DNA of 64,000 bases from Psychrobacillus vulpis (GTDB taxonomy: Bacteria; Bacillota; Bacilli; Bacillales_A; Planococcaceae): positions 133,989 through 197,988 of the forward strand of contig NZ_VDGI01000003.1 in assembly GCF_006861825.1 (NCBI RefSeq), in the 5' to 3' direction. Positions 9,054-19,488 of the stretch are shown one piece after another (positions within the stretch are counted from its first letter, which is position 1; each line of letters begins with the position of its first letter). The translations under genes and the position numbers were made by a program. The notes under the pieces were generated by a model, which had not been told where the DNA came from, did no database searches, and saw only the letters and a list, made by a program, of their open reading frames with translations.

Positions 9054-9792
9054 ATTAGACGGAAAAACTGCTATAGTAACAGGCGCGTCTCGTGGAATAG
9101 GAAAAGATATTGCGCTTTATCTTGCTAAAGAAGGCGCGAAAGTTGCTGTAAACTACAGCGGTAGTAAAGAAAAAGCAGAAGCAGTAGTAGAAGAAATTAA
9201 GTCTCTTGGTGGAGAGGCATTTGCGATTCAAGCAAACGTGGACCAAGCGGAGGATGTTCAAAACTTAGTAAGTGCGACTTTAGAACATTTTGGTTCGATT
9301 GATGTTTTAGTAAATAATGCGGGAATTACACGTGATAATTTATTAATGCGAATGAAAGAACAAGAATGGGACGATGTACTAAACACGAACTTAAAAGGTG
9401 TATTCCTATGTACGAAATCCGTTACTCGTCAAATGATGAAGCAGAGACACGGGCGTATTATTAATATCACTTCTATCGTAGGGGTATCAGGTAATCCTGG
9501 ACAAGCAAACTATGTAGCTGCTAAAGCAGGAGTAATTGGTTTAACAAAAACGACAGCTTTAGAGCTTGCGAGCCGTAATATTACTGTTAACTCTGTTGCA
9601 CCAGGCTTCATTACAACAGATATGACAGAAGCTCTACCTGAAGAAGTAAAAACTCAAATGTTAAGTCAGATTCCACTAGCTAAGTTTGGGAATCCAGAAG
9701 ATATTGCAAAAGCAGTTGCATTTTTGGCTTCTGATGATGCAAATTACATTACTGGCCAAACGATTCATGTAAACGGTGGAATGTTCATGTAA
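9046..9792 (+). CDS. fabG: 3-oxoacyl-ACP reductase FabG
   Basis: NADPH-dependent beta-ketoacyl-ACP reductase, second step of each elongation round. A 248-residue short-chain dehydrogenase with the cofactor motif GASRGIG (about residues 14-20), NNAG near 90, catalytic Ser in NITSIVG and the YVAAKAG catalytic Tyr-Lys pair, and the usual C-terminal [17 protein letters not shown] 9046 follows GGAGAGG and overlaps fabD by 8 bases. Confidence 0.96.
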   Translation: MGKLDGKTAIVTGASRGIGKDIALYLAKEGAKVAVNYSGSKEKAEAVVEEIKSLGGEAFAIQANVDQAEDVQNLVSATLEHFGSIDVLVNNAGITRDNLLMRMKEQEWDDVLNTNLKGVFLCTKSVTRQMMKQRHGRIINITSIVGVSGNPGQANYVAAKAGVIGLTKTTALELASRNITVNSVAPGFITTDMTEALPEEVKTQMLSQIPLAKFGNPEDIAKAVAFLASDDANYITGQTIHVNGGMFM

Positions 9793-9820
9793 TAGACTTT
9801 TATTGAGCAAAGAAATTCTG

Positions 9821-9826
9821 TATAAT
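9821..9826 (+). promoter_or_regulatory. Possible internal promoter -10 box before acpP
   Basis: TATAAT with an immediately preceding TG lies in the 55-base fabG-acpP gap. A convincing -35 box is absent (TTTTAT at 17 bases). It could give acpP extra transcription apart from the FapR-controlled start. Confidence 0.4.
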
Positions 9827-9847
9827 CATTGAGGGGAGGTGACAAAT

Positions 9848-10084
9848 GTGTCAACAGTTTTAGAACGCGTAACAAAAGTAATCGTTGATCGTCTAGGTGT
9901 AGACGAGAGCGAAGTAAAATTAGAAGCATCTTTCCGTGAAGATCTAGGTGCTGATTCTCTAGATGTAGTAGAATTAGTTATGGAACTTGAAGATGAGTTC
10001 GATATGGAAATTTCAGATGAAGATGCTGAAAACATTTCAACTGTAGGAAGTGCAGTTAGCTATATTGAAAGCAAACAAGGCTAA
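9848..10084 (+). CDS. acpP: Acyl carrier protein
   Basis: Carrier of growing acyl chains on a 4'-phosphopantetheine arm. The acidic 78-residue helical protein contains [19 protein letters not shown], with the modified serine at residue 37. Two in-frame GTG codons are possible. That at 9839 lies inside the SD GAGGGGAGGTG, whereas GTG 9848 is six bases behind it and gives the family N-terminus [10 protein letters not shown] terminator follows. Confidence 0.95.
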   Translation: MSTVLERVTKVIVDRLGVDESEVKLEASFREDLGADSLDVVELVMELEDEFDMEISDEDAENISTVGSAVSYIESKQG

Positions 10085-10097
10085 TTTAAATAGCGGA

Positions 10098-10152
10098 AGA
10101 GACGTTCTACCTATTCCATGTGAATAGAGATAGGACGTCTCTATTTCTTTTT
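10098..10152 (+). terminator. Terminator after acpP
   Basis: AGAGACGT (10098-10105) pairs with ACGTCTCT (10135-10142), and the inner CTACCTATT/AATAGAGATAG arms extend the stem imperfectly. A T-rich tail follows. Confidence 0.8.
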
Positions 10153-10265
10153 GCACAAAGCCATAGAAACAGGTAAACTAAAGAGCATAGATGATAATGC
10201 ATGAAAGCAGAAGACACCGCCAATCTGGTGTATAAAGCTAGACAAGTTAGGAAGGCAGATTATTC

Positions 10266-11024
10266 ATGAAAGTAAATCGTAAAAGTATTCATCCGAAAAA
10301 AATAGTTTTTCCCGATAATGTGAAGGAACAATTTGAACACTTTCAAAAGCATTTCCAAGTTCAATTTGAAAATCCCACGTTATTGTATCAAGCCTTTACC
10401 CATTCATCCTATGTGAATGAGCATCGTCGAAAATTTTTTACCGATAATGAAAGATTGGAATTTCTGGGAGACGCGGTTCTAGAATTGTCTGTATCTCAAT
10501 TTCTATTTCAGCAATATACAACTATGAGTGAAGGAGAGCTTACAAAGCTTCGTGCTGCAATTGTTTGTGAGCCATCACTTGTACTATTTGCGAATGAACT
10601 TAACTTCGGAAAATATGTGTTGCTTGGAAAAGGGGAAGAACAAACAGGCGGTCGTGAAAGACCTGCGTTGCTTGCAGACGTATTTGAGGCATTTATCGGT
10701 GCTTTATATTTAGATCAGGGATTATCAACGGTTGTTTCATTTTTAGAAAAAATCGTCTTCCCGAAAATCGAACTCGGTGCTTTTTCGCATGTGATGGATT
10801 ATAAAAGTCAGCTACAAGAAGTTATTCAACAACAAAACAATGGTATGCTAAGCTATGAAATTGTCGAGGAAAAAGGTCCCGCGCATAATCGCACCTTTGT
10901 TTCTCGTGTCATGTTAAACTCGAAAGAACTAGGGATTGGCAATGGTCGATCAAAAAAAGAAGCGGAACAACAAGCAGCAAGACTAGCAATTCTTGCATTA
11001 AAGGATTATGAACGGGAGGAATAA
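10266..11024 (+). CDS. rnc: Ribonuclease III
   Basis: Double-strand-specific endoribonuclease that processes rRNA precursors and small cytoplasmic (SRP) RNA. The 252-residue product has an RNase III domain with the signature [14 protein letters not shown] (near residue 60) and a second metal site in [16 protein letters not shown], followed by a C-terminal double-strand RNA-binding domain from about residue 175. ATG 10266 follows AGGAAGG. It is followed by smc after 2 bases, as in other Bacillales. Confidence 0.95.
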   Translation: MKVNRKSIHPKKIVFPDNVKEQFEHFQKHFQVQFENPTLLYQAFTHSSYVNEHRRKFFTDNERLEFLGDAVLELSVSQFLFQQYTTMSEGELTKLRAAIVCEPSLVLFANELNFGKYVLLGKGEEQTGGRERPALLADVFEAFIGALYLDQGLSTVVSFLEKIVFPKIELGAFSHVMDYKSQLQEVIQQQNNGMLSYEIVEEKGPAHNRTFVSRVMLNSKELGIGNGRSKKEAEQQAARLAILALKDYEREE

Positions 11025-11026
11025 TA

Positions 11027-14000
11027 TTGTTCCTTAAAAGATTAGAAATAGTTGGATTTAAATCATTTGCTGACCGAATTGGAATAGATTTTGTCCCAGG
11101 GGTTACAGCAGTTGTTGGTCCAAATGGTAGTGGAAAAAGTAATGTAACGGATGCGATTAGATGGGTTTTAGGAGAACAATCTGCTAAATCACTTCGTGGT
11201 GCAAAAATGGAAGATGTTATTTTTGCTGGAAGTGATTCAAGAAAAGCGTTAAATTTTGCAGAAGTTACATTAATATTAGATAACTCGGATAATCGAGTTG
11301 CACTTGATTTTGCAGAGATTAGTGTAACAAGGAGGGTTTTTCGATCTGGGGATAGTGAGTACCTGTTAAATAAGCAAACGTGTAGGTTGAAAGATATCAC
11401 CGATTTATTTATGGACTCTGGACTCGGAAAAGAAGCGTTTTCGATTATTTCTCAAGGTCGTGTGGATGAAATATTAAATAGCCGTCCAGAAGATAGAAGA
11501 ACTATTTTTGAAGAGACTGCAGGTGTACTTAAATATAAACAGAGAAAAAAGAAAGCGGAATTCAAGCTAATTGAGACAGATGATAATTTAAATAGAGTGT
11601 TAGATATACTACACGAATTAGATGGACGTATGGAGCCACTTCAAATTCAATCATCTCTTGCATCTGATTACTTAAGAATGTCTGAAGAACTCAAAGATAT
11701 CGAAATTGCAGTAATTGCACACGATTTAAGACTGTTCGTTCAGGAAAGTTCTGATTTACATACAAAACTACAAACATTGGAAGAAAAAAAACAAGTTCTT
11801 CTATCGAAAATAAAAGAAATCGAAACGAGTATTCAAAAAGACAGAAAAGTAATGTCTGAAATAGATGAGCAATTGGATTCCGAGCAAAGTGAGCTAGTAG
11901 AGGCAAGCTCCGAATTAGAGCGTTTGGAAGGTAGAAAATTGTTGCTTGCGGAAAAAAAGCAAAATGCTAGTCAACAAATTTCTCAGTTGCGAGGAGCATT
12001 GGAAGAAGAACAGGAAAGACTGGAGTTACTCAACCAGCAGCTGGAAGAAAACAATGTATCTAAATCAGAAAAACAAACTCTTCTAAAGGAACTTCGCTCG
12101 AAAAAGCTTCAAATAGAAAATGTATTAAGCAAATCAGCTTCAGAAGTAGAAGAAGAAATAGAGGATTTAAAAAGTACGTATATCGATCTTTTAAACGAAG
12201 AAGCAACTATGAAGAATGAAATGAAGCATATGGAGCAACAACTTCATCTCGAATTAGTATCTTCAGAAAAAATGATTGAAGAATATACAGAAATAAAAGA
12301 AGAACTTGAAAAACTGACGAAACGAAAAATCGAATCAGATCAGATGTTGGTTATTTGTCAGTCGGAACTTGAACAAAAATTATTAGATTTTAAAACGAAG
12401 CGGGAAGCATCTGAACGTCTAGAAAATGCATTTGAAGAGCAACAAACTATGCTTCAACAAGCTTATCAAATGAAGCATCAAATGCAAGCACGGAAGGATT
12501 CACTAGAGGAGCTTGAATCTGAGTTTTCTGGGTTCTTCCAAGGAGTAAAAGAGGTGTTGATTGCCCGAGACAAGAAAGAACTGAGTGGGATTCATGGTGC
12601 AGTAGCGGAATTAATCCAAATACCGCATGAGTATATGAATGCCATTGATACAGCAATTGGGCAACAGTCTCAGCATATTATTACAGATTCAAGTCAAGAT
12701 GCGCGATTAGCGATTGAATGGTTGAAAAAGAAGAGAGTAGGAAGAGCTACTTTCCTTCCACTCCAAGTTATGAAGTCTCGTAAACTAAATGAGCAAACAT
12801 TAGCGATGATTAAAGAACATCCTTCTTTTGTAAATACTGCGGATAAGCTAGTTCATTATAATGAAGGTTATCAAATTATTGTAGAAAATTTGCTCGGAAA
12901 TATTGTTGTTGCAAAGGATTTAAAAGGTGCAAACGAGATGGCATCCAGAGTGCAATACAAATTTCGCTTTGTCACTTTAGAAGGCGATGTTGTAAATGCA
13001 GGTGGTTCATTAACGGGTGGTTCTGTTAAACAACAATCTTCTTTATTCACGCGTAAAGTAGAGCTTGAGCAGTTAAATGATAAGTTAGTAGAGTTAGAAA
13101 AGTCTGTATTACAAGCAGAAAAATCTGTTGCTTCTAGAAAACAAGAAGTACAGCTCTTGAAAAAAGAGTTGGAAGATACAAGGCTCGCTGGAGAAACTTT
13201 ACGGGAGCAAGAACATAAATTACTTTCGGAGACAAGAGAATACGCTGCAATTATTTCCCGTCTGACAAATCAAATACTTGGATACGATGAAGAAAAAACA
13301 GAAAAAAATAATTTGCATGAGGACTTGTTACGTAAAAAAGAACAAACTGCAACAAGAAATGCAGAGATTAAGGAATCACTAGCATCTATTCAACAGACGA
13401 TTGATCAGCTGCAAATGCTAAAACAGCAATCAATTGAAGAGAAAGATAAATTTCAAAATGAGCTTGGTGAGCTGTTATCGCTTATTGCAGTAGTCAATGA
13501 ACAAGTCTCACAGCAAGAAAAAGAAAAAGTGCAATTTGTCAATTCCATCCAAACGAGCAATCAAAAAATAAGTTCGCTACAAAAAGAGATTGCATGGTAT
13601 GAAAATGATGACTTGGGAGGCACTTCAGTAGAAGAACTAACAAATCTAATTGCTCGACACAAAACGACAAAAGATCATTTAATCGAGCAAATTCAAATTG
13701 GTAAAACAAAGCGAATAGAGCTTGTTCAAAATATTGGAAACTCAGAAGACTCACTAAAACAATTACAACATCAAGCGGGAATCCAAACAAATGAAGAACG
13801 TTCTATCGAGATAAAACTAAGTAAATTAGAAGTAGAATTGGACACTTTACAAACTCATCTAGAAGATACGTATGAATTAACTTTAGAAGAAGCAGAACGC
13901 GACTTCCCATTTGAAATGGAGGAGGAGCTTGCACGTAAAAAAGTAAAGTTACTTAAACGTTCTATTGAAGAACTTGGACCGATTAATCTAGGCTCTATCC

Positions 14001-14581
14001 AAGAATTTGAACAAGTAAGTGAACGTCATTCATTCTTAACAGAACAACGGGAAGATTTACTTTCCGCACAAGAAACGTTGCATGAAGTGATAAGAGAAAT
14101 GGATGAGGAAATGACCATTCGATTTGAAACGACATTCAATGAAATACAGCGACATTTTAAAGTTGTTTTCCGCGAATTATTTGGTGGTGGTCAAGCGGAT
14201 TTAGTTCTAACGGATCCAACTTCGTTGCTTGATACTGGTATTGATATTGTGGCACAACCTCCTGGTAAAAAATTACAAAATCTTTCTCTGTTATCCGGAG
14301 GAGAGCGTGCTCTAACAGCGATTGCTTTATTGTTTTCTATACTGCATACTCGTCCCGTGCCATTTTGTATTTTAGATGAAGTGGAAGCAGCACTTGATGA
14401 AGCAAATGTTACTCGCTATAGCGATTACCTGAAAAAATTCAGTCATGATACACAATTTATCGTTATTACGCATCGAAAAGGTACTATGGAAGGAGCGGAT
14501 GTATTGTATGGTATTACAATGCAAGAATCCGGTATTTCCAAATTAGTTTCTGTAAAATTAGAAGAGCAATTAGTAACGTAA
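11027..14581 (+). CDS. smc: Chromosome segregation ATPase SMC
   Basis: Condensin ATPase that organises and segregates the nucleoid with ScpA/ScpB. The 1184-residue protein shows Walker A GPNGSGKS at residues 31-38, a long coiled coil, a central hinge (about 515-670, with LTGGSVKQQSSLF at its end), a second coiled coil, and the C-terminal signature LSGGERALTAIALLF with Walker B ILDEVEAALDEANV. The start is TTG, six bases after GGGAGGA. It lies between rnc and ftsY, the conserved arrangement. Confidence 0.97.
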   Translation: MFLKRLEIVGFKSFADRIGIDFVPGVTAVVGPNGSGKSNVTDAIRWVLGEQSAKSLRGAKMEDVIFAGSDSRKALNFAEVTLILDNSDNRVALDFAEISVTRRVFRSGDSEYLLNKQTCRLKDITDLFMDSGLGKEAFSIISQGRVDEILNSRPEDRRTIFEETAGVLKYKQRKKKAEFKLIETDDNLNRVLDILHELDGRMEPLQIQSSLASDYLRMSEELKDIEIAVIAHDLRLFVQESSDLHTKLQTLEEKKQVLLSKIKEIETSIQKDRKVMSEIDEQLDSEQSELVEASSELERLEGRKLLLAEKKQNASQQISQLRGALEEEQERLELLNQQLEENNVSKSEKQTLLKELRSKKLQIENVLSKSASEVEEEIEDLKSTYIDLLNEEATMKNEMKHMEQQLHLELVSSEKMIEEYTEIKEELEKLTKRKIESDQMLVICQSELEQKLLDFKTKREASERLENAFEEQQTMLQQAYQMKHQMQARKDSLEELESEFSGFFQGVKEVLIARDKKELSGIHGAVAELIQIPHEYMNAIDTAIGQQSQHIITDSSQDARLAIEWLKKKRVGRATFLPLQVMKSRKLNEQTLAMIKEHPSFVNTADKLVHYNEGYQIIVENLLGNIVVAKDLKGANEMASRVQYKFRFVTLEGDVVNAGGSLTGGSVKQQSSLFTRKVELEQLNDKLVELEKSVLQAEKSVASRKQEVQLLKKELEDTRLAGETLREQEHKLLSETREYAAIISRLTNQILGYDEEKTEKNNLHEDLLRKKEQTATRNAEIKESLASIQQTIDQLQMLKQQSIEEKDKFQNELGELLSLIAVVNEQVSQQEKEKVQFVNSIQTSNQKISSLQKEIAWYENDDLGGTSVEELTNLIARHKTTKDHLIEQIQIGKTKRIELVQNIGNSEDSLKQLQHQAGIQTNEERSIEIKLSKLEVELDTLQTHLEDTYELTLEEAERDFPFEMEEELARKKVKLLKRSIEELGPINLGSIQEFEQVSERHSFLTEQREDLLSAQETLHEVIREMDEEMTIRFETTFNEIQRHFKVVFRELFGGGQADLVLTDPTSLLDTGIDIVAQPPGKKLQNLSLLSGGERALTAIALLFSILHTRPVPFCILDEVEAALDEANVTRYSDYLKKFSHDTQFIVITHRKGTMEGADVLYGITMQESGISKLVSVKLEEQLVT

Positions 14582-14593
14582 AGGAGCTTAAAA

Positions 14594-15616
14594 ATGAGTT
14601 TTTTTAAAAAGTTTAAAGAAAAAATGATGGGAACAACTCAAGAAAAAGAAGAAACGATTTCTATTACAAATAAATTTAAAGAAGGTCTGGCTAAAACTAG
14701 AAACCAATTTACTTCTAAAGTAAATGATCTTGTTGCAAAATACAGAAAAGTAGATGAAGACTTTTTCGAAGAGTTAGAAGAAATATTACTTCAAGCAGAC
14801 GTAGGTTTTGAAACAGTTCTGGAGTTAATGGACTCCTTACGCTTTGAAGTACAACGCAAAAATATTAAAGATACTGCCGGTATTCAATCCGTTATCTCTG
14901 AAAAGCTTGTAGAAATATATGAGGCTGGCGAGGACAATGTAACGGAGCTACAACTAGAAAAAGAAGGGTTATCCGTAATATTGTTCGTTGGTGTAAATGG
15001 AGTAGGAAAAACTACTACAATTGGGAAGCTTGCACACCGTTTAAAAAGTGAAGGTAAAAAAGTGATGCTTGCAGCAGGTGATACATTCCGTGCAGGCGCA
15101 ATTGATCAGCTTCAAGTTTGGGGCGATAGAGTAGGCGTAGAAGTGATTAAACAAGCGGAAGGTTCTGACCCTGCTGCGGTAATGTATGACGCTATTAGAG
15201 CGGCAAAAACAAGAGATGCAGACGTTTTAATATGTGATACTGCAGGACGTCTTCAAAATAAAGTGAACTTAATGAATGAATTGGAAAAAATTCACCGCGT
15301 TATTTCTCGGGAAATACCGAGTGCTCCTCACGAAGTATTATTAGCGCTTGATGCAACAACTGGCCAAAATGCCCTTGTCCAAGCGCAAACTTTTAAAGAA
15401 GCAACGAACGTTACAGGTATTGTATTAACGAAGCTAGATGGTACTGCAAAAGGTGGTATCGTTTTAGCCATTCGCAATAAGCTACATATTCCTGTCAAAT
15501 TTGTAGGCTTAGGTGAACAAATGGACGATTTACAACCATTTGATGCAGAGAAATATGTGTATGGACTTTTTGCAGATGGACTAGAACTTGAAAGTGAAAA
15601 TGAAGATAAAGAATAA
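14594..15616 (+). CDS. ftsY: Signal recognition particle receptor FtsY
   Basis: SRP receptor GTPase that docks ribosome-Ffh complexes at the membrane. The 340-residue protein has a short basic/acidic N-terminal region, an NG domain with G1 GVNGVGKTTTIGKL near residue 136, DTFRAGAIDQL, DTAGRLQNK, TKLDGTAKGG and GLGEQMDDLQPF. ATG 14594 follows AAAGGAG. The partner gene ffh is 580 bases downstream but appears to be driven from a separate promoter at 15665. Confidence 0.96.
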   Translation: MSFFKKFKEKMMGTTQEKEETISITNKFKEGLAKTRNQFTSKVNDLVAKYRKVDEDFFEELEEILLQADVGFETVLELMDSLRFEVQRKNIKDTAGIQSVISEKLVEIYEAGEDNVTELQLEKEGLSVILFVGVNGVGKTTTIGKLAHRLKSEGKKVMLAAGDTFRAGAIDQLQVWGDRVGVEVIKQAEGSDPAAVMYDAIRAAKTRDADVLICDTAGRLQNKVNLMNELEKIHRVISREIPSAPHEVLLALDATTGQNALVQAQTFKEATNVTGIVLTKLDGTAKGGIVLAIRNKLHIPVKFVGLGEQMDDLQPFDAEKYVYGLFADGLELESENEDKE

Positions 15617-15664
15617 AATTTTGTCTTGATAGTTTTAAGAAGAGGTTGAGACAAGTAAAAATAC

Positions 15665-15693
15665 TTGACAGATGTATGTTCTATTACTAAACT
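15665..15693 (+). promoter_or_regulatory. Sigma-A promoter for ylxM-ffh
   Basis: Consensus TTGACA (15665-15670), a 17-base spacer and TAAACT (15688-15693). The transcript would carry about 150 bases of leader containing the repeat at 15743-15834. Confidence 0.75.
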
Positions 15694-15742
15694 AGAGGAT
15701 GACAATTAATTTTGTGAATTACAAAACACTCACATAATTACA

Positions 15743-15834
15743 ACCCACCGGCGGATGTCACAGATTTTGAAAGGAATCAATTGTGCAAGCACAATTCAAA
15801 ATCTGGACGCAATTACTCCGAGGCGTAATTGATT
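15743..15834 (+). repeat. Hairpin-forming intergenic repeat in the ylxM-ffh leader
   Basis: Begins near CCACCGGCGGATGTCA. CAGATTTTGAA (15761-15771) pairs with TTCAAAATCTG (15795-15805) around a nested TTGTGC/GCACAA hairpin (15781-15786/15789-15794). A second hairpin CAATTAC/GTAATTG (15810-15816/15825-15831) follows. It looks like a dispersed repeat of this group of bacteria; no other copy is in the window. Confidence 0.65.
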
Positions 15835-15853
15835 TTGGTAAGGAGAGATGGGA

Positions 15854-16183
15854 ATGATTGAAAAAACAACTCGTATGAATTTTCTCTTCGATTTTTACCA
15901 GGCTTTATTAACAGATAAACAAAGAAGCTATATGGAGCTATATTATTTAGATGATTTATCACTTGGAGAAATAGCAGAAGAATACGAAGTTTCGAGACAG
16001 GCAGTTTATGATAATATTCGTCGAACAGAGGCAATGCTAGAAGAGTATGAAGAAAAGTTGAATCTGTTTACGAAATTTGATAAACGGCAAGAAACGATTG
16101 AGCAGTTGCTCCAAGTAGAGGTGAATCAATCATCTGAAGAAACACTAATTCAACTCATTAATCAATTAAAAGAATGGGATTAG
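15854..16183 (+). CDS. ylxM: Putative SRP-associated DNA-binding protein YlxM
   Basis: UPF0122/YlxM family, a small helix-turn-helix protein always found beside ffh and linked genetically to SRP function. The roughly 109-residue product contains [12 protein letters not shown], then [41 protein letters not shown], a sigma-70 region 4-like HTH, then a glutamate-rich tail. An in-frame ATG at 15848 is only two bases from AGGAGA. ATG 15854 has proper spacing, so I use it. It ends 13 bases before ffh. Confidence 0.88.
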   Translation: MIEKTTRMNFLFDFYQALLTDKQRSYMELYYLDDLSLGEIAEEYEVSRQAVYDNIRRTEAMLEEYEEKLNLFTKFDKRQETIEQLLQVEVNQSSEETLIQLINQLKEWD

Positions 16184-16196
16184 GAGGCGGGCATGC

Positions 16197-17552
16197 ATGG
16201 CGTTTGAAGGATTAGCTGAGCGACTCCAAGGGACGATTCAGAAAATCAAAGGAAAAGGAAAAGTTTCTGAAGCAGACGTAAAAGAAATGATGAGAGACGT
16301 TCGTTATGCGCTTCTTGAAGCGGACGTTAACTTAAAAGTAGTTAAAGAATTTGTTAAAAACGTATCAGACCGAGCAGTAGGCCAAGAAGTGATGAAAAGC
16401 TTAACTCCTGGTCAACAAGTCATTAAAATAGTAAAAGATGAGTTAACGGAGTTAATGGGTGGAGAGCAAAGTCATATTGCTTTTTCACAGAGACCGCCAA
16501 CTGTTATTATGATGGTAGGTCTTCAAGGTGCTGGTAAAACAACAACTACTGGTAAGCTTGCGAATGTACTACGCAAAAAGTACAACAAAAAGCCTTTATT
16601 AGTAGCGGCAGATATTTATCGTCCAGCAGCTGTAAAGCAGCTTGAAACACTAGGTAAGCAGCTATCTTTACCTGTATTTGCTTTAGGAACAGATATTTCA
16701 CCTGTCGAAATTGTAAAACAAGCAATGGAGCATGCAAAAGCAGAGCATCATGATGTAGTAATCATCGATACTGCAGGTAGACTTCATATTGACGAAACAC
16801 TTATGCAAGAGCTTAAAGATATTCGTGCAATTAAAGAGCCAGATGAGGTGTTCTTAGTTGTAGATGCGATGACCGGGCAGGATGCAGTCAACGTGGCCAA
16901 TAATTTTAATGAAACTATTGGTATTACTGGCGTTGTATTAACGAAGCTTGATGGGGATACTCGAGGTGGAGCAGCTTTATCTATCCGTTCTGTAACACAA
17001 AAGCCTATAAAATTTGTAGGTATGGGTGAAAAGATGGATGCTTTAGAACCATTCCATCCCGAGCGAATGGCTTCCCGTATTTTAGGTATGGGAGATATGA
17101 TGTCTCTTATCGAGAAGGCGCAAGCAAATGTAGATGAAGAAAAAGCGAAGGAATTAGAAGAAAAATTCCGTACGCAGTCTTTTACATTCGATGATTTTTT
17201 AGAACAAATTAGCCAAGTGAAAAAAATGGGACCATTAGATGAAATCTTAAAAATGCTTCCAGGAGCAGGTAAAATTAAAGGTCTTGAAAATGCCAAGGTC
17301 GATGAAAAGCAAATGGATCGTGTAGAAGCGATTATTTACTCGATGAATACGCAAGAAAAAACAACACCTGAAATTATAAATGGCCCAAGAAAAAAACGAA
17401 TTGCAAAAGGTTCTGGTACGACTATACAGGATGTTAACAGATTGTTAAAACAATTCGAAGATATGAAAAAAATGATGAAACAGATGACGAACATGCAACA
17501 AAAAGGGAAGAAAAAGATGAAAATGCCAGGTTTGGACTCCCTTTTCAAATAA
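16197..17552 (+). CDS. ffh: Signal recognition particle protein Ffh
   Basis: SRP54 homologue that binds signal sequences and the SRP RNA and targets nascent membrane proteins to FtsY. The 451-residue protein has an N-terminal four-helix bundle, a G domain with GLQGAGKTTTTGKLA near residue 105, DTAGRLHIDE, TKLDGDTRGG and GMGEKMDALEPF, and a methionine-rich M domain from about residue 300. The M domain ends in KKMMKQMTNMQQKGKKKMKM. ATG 16197 follows GGAGGCGG. Confidence 0.97.
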   Translation: MAFEGLAERLQGTIQKIKGKGKVSEADVKEMMRDVRYALLEADVNLKVVKEFVKNVSDRAVGQEVMKSLTPGQQVIKIVKDELTELMGGEQSHIAFSQRPPTVIMMVGLQGAGKTTTTGKLANVLRKKYNKKPLLVAADIYRPAAVKQLETLGKQLSLPVFALGTDISPVEIVKQAMEHAKAEHHDVVIIDTAGRLHIDETLMQELKDIRAIKEPDEVFLVVDAMTGQDAVNVANNFNETIGITGVVLTKLDGDTRGGAALSIRSVTQKPIKFVGMGEKMDALEPFHPERMASRILGMGDMMSLIEKAQANVDEEKAKELEEKFRTQSFTFDDFLEQISQVKKMGPLDEILKMLPGAGKIKGLENAKVDEKQMDRVEAIIYSMNTQEKTTPEIINGPRKKRIAKGSGTTIQDVNRLLKQFEDMKKMMKQMTNMQQKGKKKMKMPGLDSLFK

Positions 17553-17589
17553 TTTTTCCAGAAAAAAATAGGGTGTTAAGAAAAAACAC

Positions 17590-17928
<339 letters not shown>

Positions 17929-17942
17929 TCGGAGGGGACAAT

Positions 17943-18176
17943 GTGGAGCAGCTGATCGAAGCAATCGTAAAACCATTAGTTGATTATCCGGATAAAGTTC
18001 AGGTTGAAAAAGAAGAAAATGTGAACCGTATAGTTTACAAGCTTTCTGTTCATCCTGAAGATATGGGAAAAGTAATTGGCAAACAAGGGCGAGTAGCGAA
18101 AGCAATTCGTACTATTGTTTACTCAGCAGCAGGCAGTCACCAGAAGAAAAAAACATATGTCGACATTTTAGATTAA
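17943..18176 (+). CDS. khpA: KH-domain RNA-binding protein KhpA (YlqC)
   Basis: Small RNA-binding protein that pairs with KhpB/Jag in several Firmicutes and affects cell elongation and division. The 77-residue product has a single KH domain with the GKQG loop in [20 protein letters not shown]. Translation starts at GTG 17943 after GGAGGGG. The gene lies 14 bases after rpsP and is followed by a strong hairpin before rimM. Confidence 0.92.
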   Translation: MEQLIEAIVKPLVDYPDKVQVEKEENVNRIVYKLSVHPEDMGKVIGKQGRVAKAIRTIVYSAAGSHQKKKTYVDILD

Positions 18177-18181
18177 TGGTC

Positions 18182-18215
18182 AAAAAGGAAGAACACTGTG
18201 TTCTTCCTTTTTTGT
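18182..18215 (+). terminator. Terminator-like hairpin between khpA and rimM
   Basis: A 14-bp perfect stem (18182-18195 with 18199-18212, arms AAAAAGGAAGAACA and TGTTCTTCCTTTTT) with a CTG triloop and a T-rich 3' arm lies just ahead of the rimM SD. It should reduce read-through and set a rpsP/khpA to rimM/trmD ratio. Confidence 0.8.
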
Positions 18216-18229
18216 TAGGAGGTATCTTG

Positions 18230-18745
18230 ATGGAATGGTATAACGTTGGAAAGATTGTGAACACACATGGAATATGGGGTGAAATCCGTGTGATTTCAAC
18301 AACAGACTTTGCAGATGAACGCTATGAAGTAGGCAGTGAGCTAGCTATTTTTAAAGCGGATGGATCGAAACCAATCCTTGTTAAAGTAGCAAGCCATCGT
18401 AAGCATAAAAACTTTGATTTATTAACATTTGAAGGTTATTCATTGTTAAAAGATGTAGAAGTTTTTCGTGATGCAACATTAAAGGTTTCTGAAAAAAATC
18501 TTTCTGATTTAGAAGATAATGAGTTCTATTATCATGAAATCATCGGCTGTACAGTTGTATCGACGGAAGGTGAAGAAATCGGAAAAGTTACGGAAATTAT
18601 TCAAACTGGAGCAAATGACGTATGGGCAGTGCAACCAGCGAAAGGGAAAACTCATTACATTCCATATATTGAGGATGTAGTAAAAAACGTGGATGTTAAC
18701 AACAAAAAAATCATTATAGAAGTTTTAGATGGTTTATTATCATGA
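18230..18745 (+). CDS. rimM: Ribosome maturation factor RimM
   Basis: 30S maturation factor acting on the head region and S19. The 171-residue product has an N-terminal RimM domain ([19 protein letters not shown]) and a C-terminal PRC-barrel with [24 protein letters not shown] and the [17 protein letters not shown] segment. The frame is open from 18176 but that reads through the hairpin; ATG 18230 follows AGGAGG. It overlaps trmD in an ATGA arrangement. Confidence 0.95.
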   Translation: MEWYNVGKIVNTHGIWGEIRVISTTDFADERYEVGSELAIFKADGSKPILVKVASHRKHKNFDLLTFEGYSLLKDVEVFRDATLKVSEKNLSDLEDNEFYYHEIIGCTVVSTEGEEIGKVTEIIQTGANDVWAVQPAKGKTHYIPYIEDVVKNVDVNNKKIIIEVLDGLLS

Positions 18746-19479
18746 TGAACATTCATATTCTCTCGCTTTTCCCTGAAATGTTTACTGGTGTCTTTGGGTC
18801 ATCTATTTTGAAAAAAGCGCAGGAAAAGAATGAAGTTGCTCTAAATGTAGTAAATTTCAGAGATTTCTCTGGCAATAAACATCATAAAGTGGATGACTAT
18901 CCATACGGCGGTGGTGCAGGGATGGTTTTAAAGCCAGAACCACTTTTTAACGCAATTGATTCTCTAACTACGAATAAAGAGCAAAAGCGACGAATAATCT
19001 TACTTTGCCCTCAAGGGGAGCGATTCACGCAACAAAAAGCGGAAGAACTTGCTAAAGAGGAAGAACTTATTTTTATATGTGGACACTATGAAGGCTACGA
19101 TGAGCGAATTCGAGAGCATTTAGTAACTGATGAGCTTTCCATCGGAGATTTTGTACTTACCGGTGGAGAATTAGCTGCAATGACAATCGTGGATAGTGTC
19201 GTAAGATTATTACCAAATGTTTTAGGGAATGCTGAATCGCATGAAAAAGATTCTTTTTCTACTGGCCTTCTTGAACATCCGCAGTATACGAGGCCAGTTG
19301 AGTACCGTGGACACAAAGTTCCGGATGTTTTATTATCAGGCAATCACGCAGAGATTGAAAAATGGAGAAGAGAACAATCTTTGCAACGCACATTAAATAG
19401 AAGACCTGAATTATTGGATCAAGTAGACTTGAGTGATTTAGATATGAAAGTAATCAAATCATTAAAAGAACAACAATAA
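18742..19479 (+). CDS. trmD: tRNA (guanine37-N1)-methyltransferase TrmD
   Basis: SPOUT-fold methyltransferase that makes m1G37 in tRNA and prevents frameshifting. The 245-residue product has LFPEMF at the N-terminus, [17 protein letters not shown] near residue 50, the trefoil-knot segments [20 protein letters not shown] and [11 protein letters not shown], and a C-terminal tRNA-binding domain. Two adjacent ATG codons (18742, 18745) are possible and differ by one Met. Confidence 0.96.
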   Translation: MMNIHILSLFPEMFTGVFGSSILKKAQEKNEVALNVVNFRDFSGNKHHKVDDYPYGGGAGMVLKPEPLFNAIDSLTTNKEQKRRIILLCPQGERFTQQKAEELAKEEELIFICGHYEGYDERIREHLVTDELSIGDFVLTGGELAAMTIVDSVVRLLPNVLGNAESHEKDSFSTGLLEHPQYTRPVEYRGHKVPDVLLSGNHAEIEKWRREQSLQRTLNRRPELLDQVDLSDLDMKVIKSLKEQQ

Positions 19480-19488
19480 AAAATTACC

